Below are positions 48,460-60,637 of a stretch of DNA of 64,000 bases, piece by piece (the first letter of the stretch is position 1; each line of letters begins with the position of its first letter). The position numbers and the translations under genes were made by a program. Below the pieces are notes generated by a model. It was given only the letters and a program-made list of their open reading frames with translations. It had not been told where the DNA came from and did not search any database. This stretch comes from Ehretia macrophylla (taxonomy: Eukaryota > Streptophyta > Magnoliopsida > Boraginales > Ehretiaceae), in the NCBI GenBank assembly GCA_037974665.1, contig CM075775.1, forward strand, positions 64,598,644 through 64,662,643. The letters are read 5' to 3'.

Positions 48460-49019
48460 CATTTTCATTTTTTTTTTTGCTCCGGTTAGGGTTGCCAATA
48501 TACTTTATCCACCTCATATCTATTATCGAATACCGCGGCACCTTGGGCAAGACAACTTCGCTTCACGTGGAGGCTGGGCCAGAAAACCGAGGGCGTAGGG
48601 CTTGTGACCACGTCTCATTTGCTCTGGTGCCCATAACTTTTGATCCGTAAGGATTTACGTGGCGCACATCATACCGTTGCAAAGCTCTCTGAGAGCTCTA
48701 CGATGGGGGCAGCCAACTTGCCCGCTTTGCCCTTTTTGGAGCCCAAAATCGAACGTTTTCATCAGTTTCAGGCCACTTTTCTTATTTAGCTCTGTTTTTC
48801 AATCCTGGATCATAAGTCGTGATTTGTTAAAAGGATGACAACCTTACTCGCGGGACATTAGAGAGCCCTACAATGCGTCGATATCACGTCTTGCAAGGAT
48901 GTAGCGTTATTGAAGCATATGGGGTGGCGTTAAGCCCATTGAACCTTCTGAATGGGCCATCTCTCTAGGCTGGGACCGTGAACCGTTAACACATAAAGGA
49001 ATTGTGTCCTCAACATGAC

Positions 49020-49138
49020 GGGTGCGATCATACCAGCACTAATTCACCGGATCCCATCAGAACTCCGAAGTTAAGCTTGCTTGGGCAAGAGTAGTACTAG
49101 AATGGGTGACCCTCTGGAAAGTCCTCGTGTTGCACCCC
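49020..49138 (+). rRNA. 5S rRNA copy 55
   Basis: Full length. Changes: G25T, G58T, G68A, G82A, C94T, G99A. Confidence 0.94.
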
Positions 49139-49696
49139 CCTTTTCAAATTTTTTTGCTACGGTTAGTTTTGCCCAGATACTTTATCCACCACATTTCTAT
49201 TATCGAATCCCACGGCACCTTGGGCAAGACAAATTCGCTTCACATGGAGGTTGGGCCAGCAAATCGAGGGCGTAGGGCTTGAGACCAGGTCTCATTCGCT
49301 CCGGTGCCCATAACTTTTGATCTGTAAGGAGTTATGCGGGTCACAGCATCCCGTTGCAAAGCTCTCCGAGAGCTCTACGACGGGGGCAGCCAGTTTGCTC
49401 GTTGTACCCTTTTTCGAGCCCAAAATCACACGTTTTCATCAGTTTCAGGCCACTTTTCATATTTGGCTCAGTTTTTGGGTTCCGGATCGTACGTCGTGAG
49501 CTGTTAAAAGGACGACAACCTTACTCACGGGACATTAGAGGGCCCTACAACGTGTCGATATCACGTCTAGTGAGGATGCTGCATTGTTGAAGCAGATGGG
49601 TTGTCGTTAGGCCCATTGCGCCTTCTAAATGGGCCATGTCTCTAGGATGGGGCTGTGAACAGTTAACACATAAAGGAATTGTGCCCTCAACATAAC

Positions 49697-49815
49697 AGGT
49701 GGGATCATACCAGCACTAATGCACCGGATCCCATCAAAACTCCGAAGTTGAGCGTGCTTGGCCGAGAGTATTACTAGGCTGGGTGACCCCCTGGGAAGTC
49801 CTCGTGTTGCCCACC
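49697..49815 (+). rRNA. 5S rRNA copy 56
   Basis: Full length with nine changes: G1A, C6G, G41A, A54G, G66C, G75T, A83C, A115C, C117A. Confidence 0.91.
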
Positions 49816-50372
49816 CCTTTTCAATTTTTTTTGCCCCGGTTAGCATTGCCAAGATACTTTATCCACCACATTTCTATTATCAAATCGCACAACACCTTGG
49901 GAAAGACAACTTCGCTTCACGTGGAGGCTGGGCCAGCAAACCGAGGGCGTAGGGCTTGTAACTAGGTCTCCGTCGCTCTGGTGCCCATAACTTTTGATCC
50001 GTAAGAAGTTACGCGGCGCATAGCATACCGTTGGAAAGTGATCCGTGAGCTCTTCAATGGGGGTACCTAGCTTGCTCGCTGTGCCCTCTTTGGAGCCCAA
50101 AATCCAACGTTTTCATCAGTTTCGGGCCACTTTTATGTTTTTGCTCTGTTTTTCCATCCCGGATCTTACGTCGTGAGCTGTTAAAAGGACGACAACCCTA
50201 CTCACAGGACATTAGAATGCCCTACAATGCGTTGATATCATGTCTCGCGAGGATGCTGCGTTGTTGAAGCGGATGGGTTGTTTTAAGCCCATTGGGCCTT
50301 CTGAATGAGCCATCTCTCTAGGCTGGGACTGTGAACCGTTAACACATAGAGGAATTGTGCCCTCAATATGAC

Positions 50373-50491
50373 GGGTGAGAACATTCCGGCACTAATGCAC
50401 TGGATCCCATCAGAACTTTGAAGTTAAGCGTGTTTGGGTGATAGTAGTACTAGGATGGGAGACCCATTGGGAAGTCCTCGTGTTGCACCCC
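50373..50491 (+). rRNA. 5S rRNA copy 57, strongly mutated
   Basis: About 13 changes, among them C6A, T9A, A13T, A16G, C29T, C46T, C47T, C61T, C67T, G70T, T88A, C94A and C95T. Confidence 0.88.
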
Positions 50492-51049
50492 CTTTTCAAT
50501 TTTTTTTGCTCCGGCTAGGGTTGCCAAGATACTTTATCCACCACATATCTATTATCGAATCCCACGGCACCTTGGGCAAGACAATTTCGCTTCACGTGGA
50601 GGCTGGGCCAGCAAACCGAGGACGTAGGGCTTGTGACCAGGTCTCATTCGCTCCGGTGCCTATAACTTTTGATCCGTAAGGAGTTACGTGGCGCACAGCA
50701 TACCGTTGCAAAGCTCTCCGAGAGATCTACGACGGGGGCAGCCAGGTTTCTCGCTGTGCCCATTATTGGCACCCAAAATCAAACGTTTTCATCAGGTTCG
50801 GGCCACTTTTCTTGTTTAGCTTTGTTTTTTGGTCCCGAATTGTACGTCGTGAGCCGTTAATAGGACGAAAACATTACTCGCGGGACATTAGAGGGCCCTA
50901 CAACGCGTCAATATCACGTCTTGTGAGGATGCTGCGTTGTTGAAGTAGATGGGTTGTCGTTAAGCCCATTCGGCCTTCTGAATGGGCCATCTCTCTAGGC
51001 TGGGACTTTGAACCGTTAACACATAAATGAATTGTGCCCTCAACATGAC

Positions 51050-51168
51050 GGGTGCAATCATAACAGCACTAATGCACCGGAACCCATAAGAACTCCGAAG
51101 TTAAGCGTGCTTGGTCGAGAGTAGTACTAGGATTGGTGACCCCCTGGGAAGTCCTCGTGTTGCACCCC
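51050..51168 (+). rRNA. 5S rRNA copy 58
   Basis: Full length. Changes: G7A, C14A, T33A, C39A, G66T, G85T. T33A and G66T mark the C class of the four-unit higher-order repeat, here one unit before its first copy. Confidence 0.94.
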
Positions 51169-51726
51169 CCTTTTCAATTTTTTTTGCTCCGGTTAGGGTT
51201 GCCAAGATACTTTATCCACTACATTTCTATTATCGAATCCCACGGCACCTTGGGCAAGACAACTTCGCTTCACGTGGAGGCTGGGCCAGCAAACTGAGGG
51301 CGTAGGGCTTGCGACCAGGTCTCCGTCGCTCCGGTGCCCATAACTTTTGATCCGCAAGGAGTTACGTGGCGCACAACATACCATTGCGAAGCTCTCCGAG
51401 AGCTCTACGACGGTGGTAGATAGTTTGCTTGCTATGCCCTTTTTGGAGCCCAAAATCGAACATTTTCATTAGTTTCGGGCCACTTTTCTATTTTTGCTCA
51501 GTTTTTCCGTCCCGAATCGTACGTCGTGAGCTGTTAAAAGGACGACAACCTTACTCGCGGGACATTAGAGGGCCCTACAACGCGTCGATATCACGTCTTG
51601 CGAGGTTGCTATGTTATTAAGGCGGATGGGTTGTCGTTTAGCCCATTGGTCCTTCTTAATGAGCCATCTATCTAGGCTAGGACTGTGAAACGTTAACACA
51701 TAAAAGAATTGTTCCCTCAACATGAT

Positions 51727-51844
51727 GGGTGCGAACATACCAGGACTAATGCACCGGATCGATCAGAACTCCGAAGTTAAGCGTGCTTGGGCGAGAGTAG
51801 TACTAGGATGGGTGTCCCCTTGGGAAGTCCTCGTGTTGCACCCC
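51727..51844 (+). rRNA. 5S rRNA copy 59 (HOR 1, unit A)
   Basis: 118 nt because GGATCCCATC is replaced by GGATCGATC. Also T9A, C18G, A90T, C95T. Opens the first copy of the four-unit higher-order repeat. Confidence 0.93.
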
Positions 51845-52402
51845 CATTTTCAATTTTTTTTGCCCCGGTTAGGGTTGCCAAGATACTTTATCCACCATAT
51901 ATCTATTATCGAATCCCACAGCACCTTGGGCAAGACAAGTTCGCTTCACATGGAGGCTGGGCCAGCAAATAAAGGGCGTAGGGCTTGTGACCCGGTCTCC
52001 TTCGCTCCGGTGCCCATAACTTTTTATCCGTAAGGAGTTACGTGGCGCACAAAATACCGTTGCAAATCTCTCCAAAAGCTCTACGATGGGGGCAACCAGC
52101 TTGCTCGCTGTACCTTTTTTGGAGCCAAAAATCAAACGTTTTCATAAGGTTTGGACCACTTTTCTTATTTAGCTCTAATTCTCAGCCCCGGATCGTACGT
52201 CGCGAGCTGTTAAAAGGACAACAACCTTACTCGCGGGACATTAGAGGGCCCTACAATGCGTCCATATCACGTCTTTCGAGGATGCTACGTTGTTGAAGCA
52301 GATGGGTTGTCGTTAAGCCCATTGGGCCTTCTTAATGGGCCATCTTTCTAGGTTGGGACTGTGAACCGTTGACACATAAAGCAATTGTGCCCTCAACATG
52401 AC

Positions 52403-52521
52403 GGGTGCGATCATACCAGCACTAATGCACCGAATCCCATCAGAACTCCGAAGTTAAGCGTGCTTGGGCGAGAGTAGTACTAGGATGGGTGCCCCCCTCC
52501 GAAGTCCTCGTGTTGCACCTT
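52403..52521 (+). rRNA. 5S rRNA copy 60 (HOR 1, unit B)
   Basis: Full length. Changes: G31A, A90C, G97C, G98C, C118T, C119T. Its spacer reads CCCAAAACTTTTCAT in place of CCCATAACTTTTGAT, a B-class mark. Confidence 0.93.
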
Positions 52522-53075
52522 CCTTTTCAATTTTTTTTGCTCCGGTTAGGGTTGCCAAGATACTTTATCCACCACATTTCTATTATCGAATCCCACGGCA
52601 CCTTGGGCAAGACAACTTCGCATCACGTGGAGGCTGGGCAGCAAACAGAGGGCGTAGGGCTTGCGACCAGGTCTCCGTTTCTCTGGTGCCCAAAACTTTT
52701 CATCTGTAAGGAGTTACGCGGTGCACAGCATACCGTTGAAAGCTCTCCGTGAGCTCTACGACGGGGCAAGCTAGCTTGCTGGCTGTGCCCTTTTGCGAGC
52801 CCAAAATCGAACGTTTTTATCAGTTTCGGGCCATTTTTAAATTTTTGCTCTGTTTTTCTGTCCTGGATTGTACGTCGTGAGCTGTTAAAAGGACGACAAC
52901 CTTACTCGCGGGACATTAGAAGGCCCTACAACTCGTCGATATCACGTCTTGCGAGGATGCAGCGTTGCTAAAGCGGATGGGTTGTCGTTAAGCCCATTGG
53001 GCCTTCTGAATGAATCATCTGTCTAGGCTGGGACTGTGAACCGTTAACACAAAGGAATTGTGCCCTCAACATGAC

Positions 53076-53194
53076 GGGTGCGATCGTACCATCACTAATG
53101 CACCGGAACCCATCAGAACTCCGAAGTTGAGCATGCTTGGTCGAGAGTAGTACTAGGATGGGTGACCCCCTGGGAAGTCCTCGTGTTGCACCCC
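53076..53194 (+). rRNA. 5S rRNA copy 61 (HOR 1, unit C)
   Basis: Full length. Changes: A11G, G17T, T33A, A54G, G58A, G66T. Preceded by the shortened AT box AACACAAAGG. Confidence 0.93.
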
Positions 53195-53752
53195 TCTTTT
53201 CAATTTTTTTTGCTCCGGTTAGGGTTGCCAAGATACTTTATCCACCACATTTCTTTTATCGAATCCCTCGGCACCTTGGGCAAGACAACTTCGCTTCATG
53301 TGGATGCTGGGCCAAAAAACCGAGGTTGTAGGGCTTGTGACCAGGTCTCCGTCGCTCCGGTGCCCGTAACATTTGATCTGTAAGGAGTTACGCGGCGCAC
53401 AGCATACCGTTGCAAAGCTCTCCGAGAGCCCTGCGACGATGGCAGCTAGCGTGCTCGCTTTGCCCTTTTTGGTGCCCAAAATCGAACATTTTCATTAGTT
53501 TCGGGCCAATTTTCTATTTTTGCTCTGCTTTTCCGTCCCGGATCATACGTCGTGAGCTATTAAAAGGACGACAACCTTACTCGCGGGACATTAGAGGGCC
53601 CTACAACGCGTCGATATCACGTCTTGCGAGGATGCTGCGTTGTTGAAGCGGATGGGTTGTCGTTAAGCCCATTGGTCCTTCTGAATGAGCCATCTCTCTA
53701 GGCCGAGACTGTGAACCGTCAACACATGAAGGAATTGTGCCCTCAACATGAC

Positions 53753-53870
53753 GGGTGCGAACATACCAGCACTAATGCACCGGATCGATTAGAACTCCGA
53801 AGTTAAGCGTGCTTAGGCGAGAGTAGTACTAGGATGGGTGACCCCCTGGAAAGTCCTCGTGTTGCACCCC
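53753..53870 (+). rRNA. 5S rRNA copy 62 (HOR 1, unit D)
   Basis: 118 nt with the GGATCGAT variant. Also T9A, C39T, G64A, G99A. Confidence 0.93.
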
Positions 53871-54429
53871 CCTTTTCAATTGTTTTTGCTCCGGTTAGGG
53901 TTGCCAAGATACTTTATCCACCGCATTTCTATTATCGAATCCCACGGCACCTTGGGCAAGACAACTTCGCTTCACGTGGAGGCTGGGCCAGCAAACTGAA
54001 GGCGTAGGGCTTGTGACCAGGTCTCCGTCGCTCCGGTGCCCATAACTTTTGATCCGTAAGGAGTTACGCGGCGCACAGCATAATGTTGCGAAGCTCTCCG
54101 AGTGCTCTACGACGGTGTTTGCTAGTTTGCTCGCTGTGCCCATTTTCGGGCCCGAAATCGAACTTTTTCATTAGTTTCGGGCACCTTTTCTATTTTTGCT
54201 CTGTTTTTTCCATCCTGGATTGTACGTCGTGAGTTATTAAAAGGACGACAACCTTACTCGGGGGACATTAGAGGGCCCTACAACTCGTCAATATCACGTC
54301 TTACGAGGATGCTATGTTGTCGAAGCGGATGGGTTGCCGTTAAGCCCATTGGTCCTTCTGAATGAGCCATCTCTCTAGGTTGGGACAGTGAACTGTTAAC
54401 ACATAAAGGAATTGTGCCCTCAACATGAT

Positions 54430-54547
54430 GGGTGCGAACATACCAGCATTAATGCACCGGATCGATCAGAACTCTGAAGTTAAGCGTGCTTGGGCGAGAG
54501 CAGTACTAGGATGGGTGACCCCTTGGGAAGTCCTCGTGTTGCACCCC
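54430..54547 (+). rRNA. 5S rRNA copy 63 (HOR 2, unit A)
   Basis: 118 nt with GGATCGATC. Also T9A, C20T, C47T, T73C, C95T. It starts 2703 bp after the matching unit of HOR 1. Confidence 0.93.
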
Positions 54548-54768
54548 CCTTTTCAATTTTTTTTGCTCCGGTTAGGGTTGCCAAGATACTTTATCCACCA
54601 CATATCTATTATCAAATCCCACGACACCTTGGGCAAGACAACTTCACTTCACATGGAGGCTGGGCCAGCAAATAGAGGGCGTAGGGCGTGTGACCTGGTC
54701 TCTTTCACTCTGGTGCCCATAACTTTTGATCCGTAAGGAGTTACGTGGCGCACAGCATACCGTTGCAA

Positions 54769-54783
54769 AGCTCTCCGAGAGCT
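54769..54783. promoter_or_regulatory. Spacer dyad AGCTCTC-N-GAGAGCT (representative)
   Basis: A perfect 7-bp inverted repeat around one central base, about 340 bp after the gene start. It recurs in most spacers; the common CCG/CTG change at the centre leaves the arms intact, while some units (AGCACTCC forms) break one arm. The function is unknown; it may be a protein-binding dyad or only a neutral spacer feature. Confidence 0.35.
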
Positions 54784-55105
54784 CTGCGATGGGGGCAACC
54801 AGCTTGCTTGCTGTACCATTTTTGGAGCCAAAAATTGAACGTTTTCTTCAGGTTCGGACCACTTTTCTTATTTAGCTCTAATTTTCGGTCCCGGATCGTA
54901 CGTCGCGAGCTGTTAAAAGGACGACAACCTTACTCGCGGGACATTAGAGGGCCCTACAACGCGTCCATATCACGTCTTGTGAGGATGCTGCGTTGTTGAA
55001 GTAGATGGGTTGTCGTTAAGCCCATTGGGCCTTCTTAATGGGCCATCTCTCTAGGCTGGGACTATGAACCGTTGACACATAAAGGAATTGTGCCCTCAAC
55101 ATGAC

Positions 55106-55224
55106 GGGTGCGATCATACCAGCACTAATGCACCAGATCCCATAAGAACTCCGAAGTTAAGCGTGCTTGGGCGAGAGTAGTACTAGGATGGGTGACCCCC
55201 TCGGAAGTCCTCGTGTTGCACCCT
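55106..55224 (+). rRNA. 5S rRNA copy 64 (HOR 2, unit B)
   Basis: Full length. Changes: G30A, C39A, G97C, C119T. G97C and C119T are shared with the third B unit at 57813. Confidence 0.94.
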
Positions 55225-55780
55225 CATTTTCAATTTTTTTTGCTCCAGTTAGGGTTGCCAAGATACTTTTTCCACCACATTTCTATTATTGAATCCCACG
55301 GCACCTTGGGCAAGACAACTTCGCTTCACGTGGAGGTTGGGCCAACAAACAGAGGGCGTAGGGCTTGCGACCAAGTCTCCGTCGCTTTGGTGCCCAAAAC
55401 TTTTCATCTGTAAGGAGTTACGGGGCGCACAACATACCGTTGTAAAGCTCTCCATGAGCTCTACGACGGGGGCAGCTAGCTTGCTCGCTGTGCCCTTTTG
55501 GGAGCCCAAAATCAAATGTTTTCATCAGTTTTAGGCCACTTTTATGTTTTTGCTCAGTTTTTCCGTCCCGGGTCGTACGTTGTGAGCTGTTAAAAGGATA
55601 ACAACCTTACCCGCGGGACATTAGAGGGCCCTACAACTCGTCGATATCACGTCTTACAAGGATGCTGCATTGTTGAAGCGGATGGGTTATCGTTAAGCCC
55701 ATTGGGCCTTCTGAATGAGCCATCTCTCTAGGCTGGGACTGTGAACCGTTAACAAAAAGGAATTGTGCCCTCAACATGAC

Positions 55781-55899
55781 GGGTGCAATCATACCAGCAC
55801 TAATGCACCGGAACACAACAGAACTCCGAAGTTAAGCGTGCTTGGTCGAGAGTAGTACTAGGATGGGTGACCCCCTGGGAAGTCCTCGTGTTGCACCCC
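55781..55899 (+). rRNA. 5S rRNA copy 65 (HOR 2, unit C)
   Basis: Full length. Changes: G7A, T33A, C35A, T38A, G66T. AT box shortened to AACAAAAAGG. Confidence 0.94.
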
Positions 55900-56457
55900 T
55901 ATTTTCAATTTTTTTTGCTCTAGTTAGGGTTGCCAAGATACTTTATCCACCACATTTTTATTATCGAATCCCTCGGCACCTTCGGCAAGACAACTTCGCT
56001 TCACGTGGATGCTGGGCCAGCAAACCGAGGGCGTAGGGCTTGTGACCAGGTCTCGGTCGCTCCGGTGCCCAAAACTTTTGATCCGTAAGGAGTTACACAG
56101 CGCACGGCATGCCGTTGTAAAGCTCTCCGAGAGCCCTGCGATGGTAGTAGCTAGCTTGCTCGTTGTGCCCTTTTTGGAGCCCAAAATCGAATGTTTTCTT
56201 TAGTTTCGGGCCACCTTTCTATTTTTGCTCTGTTTTTCCGTCCCGGATCATACGTCGTGAGCTGTTAAAAGGACGACAACCTTACTCGCGGGACTTTAGA
56301 GGGCCCTACAACGCGTCGATATCACGTCTTGTGAGGATGCTACGTTGTTGAAGCGGATGGGTTGTCGTTAAGCCCATTGGTCCTTTTGAATGAGCCATCT
56401 CTCTAAGCTGGGACTATGAACCGTTAACACATAAAGGAATTGTGCCCTCAACATGAT

Positions 56458-56575
56458 GGGTGTGAACATACTAGCACTAAAGCACCTGATCGATCAAAAC
56501 TCCGAAGTTAAGCGTGCTTGGACGAGAGTAGTACTAGGATGGGTGACCCCCTGGGAAGTCCTCGTGTTGCACCCC
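56458..56575 (+). rRNA. 5S rRNA copy 66 (HOR 2, unit D)
   Basis: 118 nt with GATCGATC. Also C6T, T9A, C15T, T24A, G30T, G41A, G66A. Confidence 0.92.
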
Positions 56576-57135
56576 CCTTTTCAATTTTTTTTTGCTCTGG
56601 TTAGGGTTGCCAAGATACTTTATCCACCAAATTTCTATTATCGAATCCCGCGGCACCTTGGGCAAGACAAGTTTGTTTCACGTGGATGTTGGGCCAGCAA
56701 ACCGAGGGCGTATGGCTTGCCACCAGGTCTCCATCGCTCCGGTGCCCATAACTTTTGATCCGTAAGGAGTTACGCGGCGCACAGTATACCGTTGGAAAGC
56801 ACTCCGAGAGCTCTATGACGGTGGCAGCTAGCTTGTTTGCTATGCCCATTTTTGGACCCCAAAATCAAACGTTTTCATCAGTTTCGGGCTACTTCTCTAT
56901 TTTTGCTCTGTTAATCCGTCCCGAATTGTACGTCATGAGCGGTTAAAAGGACGACAACCTTTCTTGCAGGACATTAGAGGGCCCTACAACGCGTCGATAT
57001 CACGTCTTACGAGGATGCTGCGTTGTTGAAGTGGATGGGTTGTCGTTAAGCACATTGGGCGTTCTGAATGGGCCATCTTTCTAGGCTGGGACTGTAAACC
57101 ATTAACACATAAAGGAATTGTGCCCTCAACATGAC

Positions 57136-57254
57136 GGGTGCGATCAAACCAGCAATAATGCACAGGATCCCATCAGAACTCCGAAGTTAAGCGTGCTTGG
57201 GCGAGAGTAGTACTAGGACGGGTGACCCCTTGGGAAGTCCTCGTGTTGCACCCC
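57136..57254 (+). rRNA. 5S rRNA copy 67 (HOR 3, unit A position)
   Basis: 119 nt, without the GATCGATC mark of the other A units, though its spacer carries A-class marks (about 57580-57670). Changes: T12A, C20A, C29A, T84C, C95T. The gene may have been converted by another copy. Confidence 0.93.
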
Positions 57255-57812
57255 CATTTTCTATTTTTTTTGCTCCGATTAGGGTTGCCAAGATACTTTA
57301 TCCACCACATTTCTATTATCGGATCCCACAGCACCTTGGGCAAGACAACTTCGCTTCACGTGGAGGCTGGGCCAGCAAACCGAGGGCGTAGGGCTTGTGA
57401 CCAGGTCTCCGTTGCTCCGGTGCCCATAACGTTTGATTTGTAAGGAGTTACGTGGCGCACAGTATACCGCTGCGAAGCTCTCCGATAGCTCTACGACGGT
57501 GGTAGCTAGTTTGCTCACTGTGCCCATTTTGGAGCGCAAAATCAAACGTTTTCATTAGTTTCGTGCCACTTTTCTTATGTAGCTCAAATTTTTGGTCCCA
57601 GATCGTACGTCGCGAGCTGTTAAAAGGACGACAATATTGCTCGCGGGACATTAGAGGACCCTACCACGCATCCGTATCACGTCTTGCGAGGATGCTGCAT
57701 TGTTGAAGCAGATGGGTTGTCGTTAAGCCCTTTGGGCCTTCTGAATAGGCCATCTCTCTAGGCTGGGACTGTGAACCGTTGAAACATAAAGGAATTGTGC
57801 CCTCAACATGAC

Positions 57813-57931
57813 TGGCTTGATCACACCAGCACTAATGCACCGGATCCCATCAAAACTCCGAAGTTAAGCGTGCTTGGGCGACAGTAGTACTAGGATGGGT
57901 AACCCCCTCGGAAGTCCTCGTGTTGCACCCT
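57813..57931 (+). rRNA. 5S rRNA copy 68 (HOR 3, unit B)
   Basis: Full length with ten changes, clustered at the start (G1T, T4C, G5T, C6T, T12C) plus G41A, G70C, G89A, G97C, C119T. The altered first bases make it a poor initiation site. Confidence 0.91.
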
Positions 57932-58488
57932 CTTTTTCAATTTTTTTTTGCTCCGGTTAGGGTTGCCAAGGTATTTTATCCACCATATTTATATTATCGA
58001 ATCCCACGGCACCTTGGGCAAGACAACTTCACTTCACGTGGAGGCTGGGCCAGCAAACAGAGGGCGTAGGGCTTGCGACCAGGTCTCCGTCGCTCTGGTG
58101 CCCAAAACTTTTCATCCGTAATGAGTTACGCAGCGTACAGCATACCGTTGCAAAGTTCTCCGTGAGCTCTACAACGGGGGCAGCTAGCTTGCTCGCTGTG
58201 CCCTTTTGGGAGCCCAAAATCGAACGTTTTCATCAGTTTCTGGCCACTTTTATGTTTTTGCTCGATTTTTCCGTCCTGAATCGTACGTCGTGAGCTGTTA
58301 AAAGGATGACAACCATACTCGCGGGACATTAGAGGGCCCTACAATGCGACGATATCACGTCTTACGAGGATACTGCGTTGTTGAAGCATATGGGTTGTTG
58401 TTAAGCCCATTGGGCCTTCTGAATGAGCCATCTCTCTAGGCTGGGATTGTGAATCGTTGACACAAAGGATTTGTGCCCTCATCATGAC

Positions 58489-58607
58489 GGGTGCGACCAT
58501 ACCATTACTAATGCACCGGAACCCATCAGAACTCCGAAGTTAAGCGTGCTTGGTCGAGAGTAGTACTAGGATGGGTAACCCCCTGGGAAGTCCGCGTGTT
58601 TCACCCC
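58489..58607 (+). rRNA. 5S rRNA copy 69 (HOR 3, unit C)
   Basis: Full length. Changes: T9C, G17T, C18T, T33A, G66T, G89A, T106G, G113T. Shortened AT box GACACAAAGG. Confidence 0.92.
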
Positions 58608-59165
58608 TCTTTTCAATTTTTTTTGCCCCGGTTAGAGTTTCCAAGATACTTTATCCACCACATTTCTATTATCGAATCCCTCGGCACCTTGGGCAAGACA
58701 ACTTCACTTCACATGGATGTTGGGCCAGCAAACCGAGGGCGTCGGGCTTGTGACCAGGCCTCCGTCGCTTCGGTGCCCATAACTTTTGATCCGTAAAGAG
58801 TTACGCGGCGCACAGCATACCATTACAAAGCTCTCGGAGAGCCCTGCGATGGTGGCAGCAAGCATGCTCGCTGTACCCTTTTTGGAGCTCAAAATCGAAC
58901 ATTTTCATTAGTTTCGAGCCACTTTTCTGTTTTTGCCCTCTTTTTTCGTCCCAGATCGTACGTTGTGAGATGTTAAAAGGACGACAACCTTACTCGCGGG
59001 ACATTAGAGGGCCCTACAACGCGTCGATATCACGTCATGCGAGGATGCTGCGTTGTTGAAGCGGATGGGTTGTCGTTAAGCCCATTGGTCCTTTTGATTG
59101 AACCATCTCTCTAGGCTGGGACTGTGAACCGTTAACACATAAAGGAATTGTGCCCTCAACATGAC

Positions 59166-59283
59166 GGGTGTGAACATACCAGCACTAACGCACCGGATCG
59201 ATCAGAACTCCGAAGTTAAGTGTGCTTGGGTGAGAGTAGTACTAGGATGGGTGACCCCCTGGGAAGTCCTCGTGTTGCACCAC
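59166..59283 (+). rRNA. 5S rRNA copy 70 (HOR 3, unit D)
   Basis: 118 nt with GATCGATC. Also C6T, T9A, T24C, C57T, C67T, C118A. Confidence 0.92.
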
Positions 59284-59840
59284 CCTTATCAATTTTTTTG
59301 CTCCGGTTAGGGTAGCCAAGATACTTTATCCACCACATTTCTATTATCAAATCGCACGGCACCTTGGGCAAGACAACTTCGCTTCACGTGGAGGCTGGGC
59401 CAGCAAACCGAGGGCGTAGGGCTTGTGACCAGGTCTCCGTCGCTCCGGTGCCTATAACTTTTGATCCGTAAGGAGTTACGCGGCACAAAACATACCGTTA
59501 CAAAGCTCTCTGAGAGCTATACGACGGGGGCAGCCAGCTTGCTCGCTGTGCCCTTTTTGGAGCCCAAAATCGAACGTTTTCATCAGTTTTAGACAACTTT
59601 TCTGTTTTTGCTCTGTTTTTCCGTCCTGGATCATACGTCGTGAGCTGTTAAAAAGATGACAACCTTACTCGTGGGACATTAGCGGGCCCTACAATGCGTC
59701 AAAATCACGTCTTGTGAGGATGCTGCGTTGTTGATGCGGTTGTGTTGTCGTTAAGCACTTTGGGCCTTCTTAATGGGCCATCTCTCGAGGCTGGGACTGT
59801 GAACCGTTAACACATAACGGAATTGTGCCCTCAACATGAC

Positions 59841-59959
59841 GGGTGCGATCATACCAGCATTAATGCACCGGATCCCATCAGAACTCCGAAGTTAAACGTG
59901 CTTGGGCGAGGGTAGTACTAGGATGGGTGACCCCCTTGGAAGTCCTCGTGTTGTACCCC
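59841..59959 (+). rRNA. 5S rRNA copy 71
   Basis: Full length. Changes: C20T, G56A, A71G, G97T, C114T. First copy after the four-unit repeats. Confidence 0.94.
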
Positions 59960-60518
59960 CCTTTTCAATTTTTTTTTGCTCTAGTTAGGGTTGCTAAGAT
60001 ACTTCATCCACCACATTTCTATTATCGAATACCACGGCACCTTGGGCAAGACGACTTCGTTTCAGGTGGAGGCTGGGCCAGCAAACCGAGGGCGTATGGC
60101 TAGTGACCAGGTCTCCGTCGCTCCGGTGCCCATAACTTTTGATTCGTAAGGAGTTACGTGGCGCACAACATGCCGTTGCAAAGCTCTCTGAGAGCTCTAC
60201 GACGGGGGAAGCTAGCTTGCCCGCTGTGCTCTTTTTGGAGCCCAAAATCGAACGTTTTCATCAGTTTCGGGCAACTTTTTTATTTTTGCTTTGTTTTTCG
60301 GTCCCGGATCGTACGTCGTGAGATGTTAAAAGGACGACAACCGTACTCATGGGACATTAGAGGGCCCTACAATGCGTCCATATCACGTCTCGTGAGGATC
60401 CTTCGTTGTTGAAGCGGATGGGTTGTCGTTAAGCACTTTAGGCCTTCTTAATGGGCCATCTCTCTAGGTTGGGACTGTGAACCGCTAACACATAAAGGAA
60501 TTGTGCCCTCAACATGAC

Positions 60519-60637
60519 GGGTGCGATCATTCCAGCACTAATGCACCGGATCCCCTCAGAACTCTGAAGTTAAGCGTGCTTGGGCGAGAGTAGTACTAGG
60601 ATGGGTGACCGCTTGGGAAGTCCTCATGTTGCACCCC
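60519..60637 (+). rRNA. 5S rRNA copy 72
   Basis: Full length. Changes: A13T, A37C, C47T, C93G, C95T, G108A. Confidence 0.94.
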
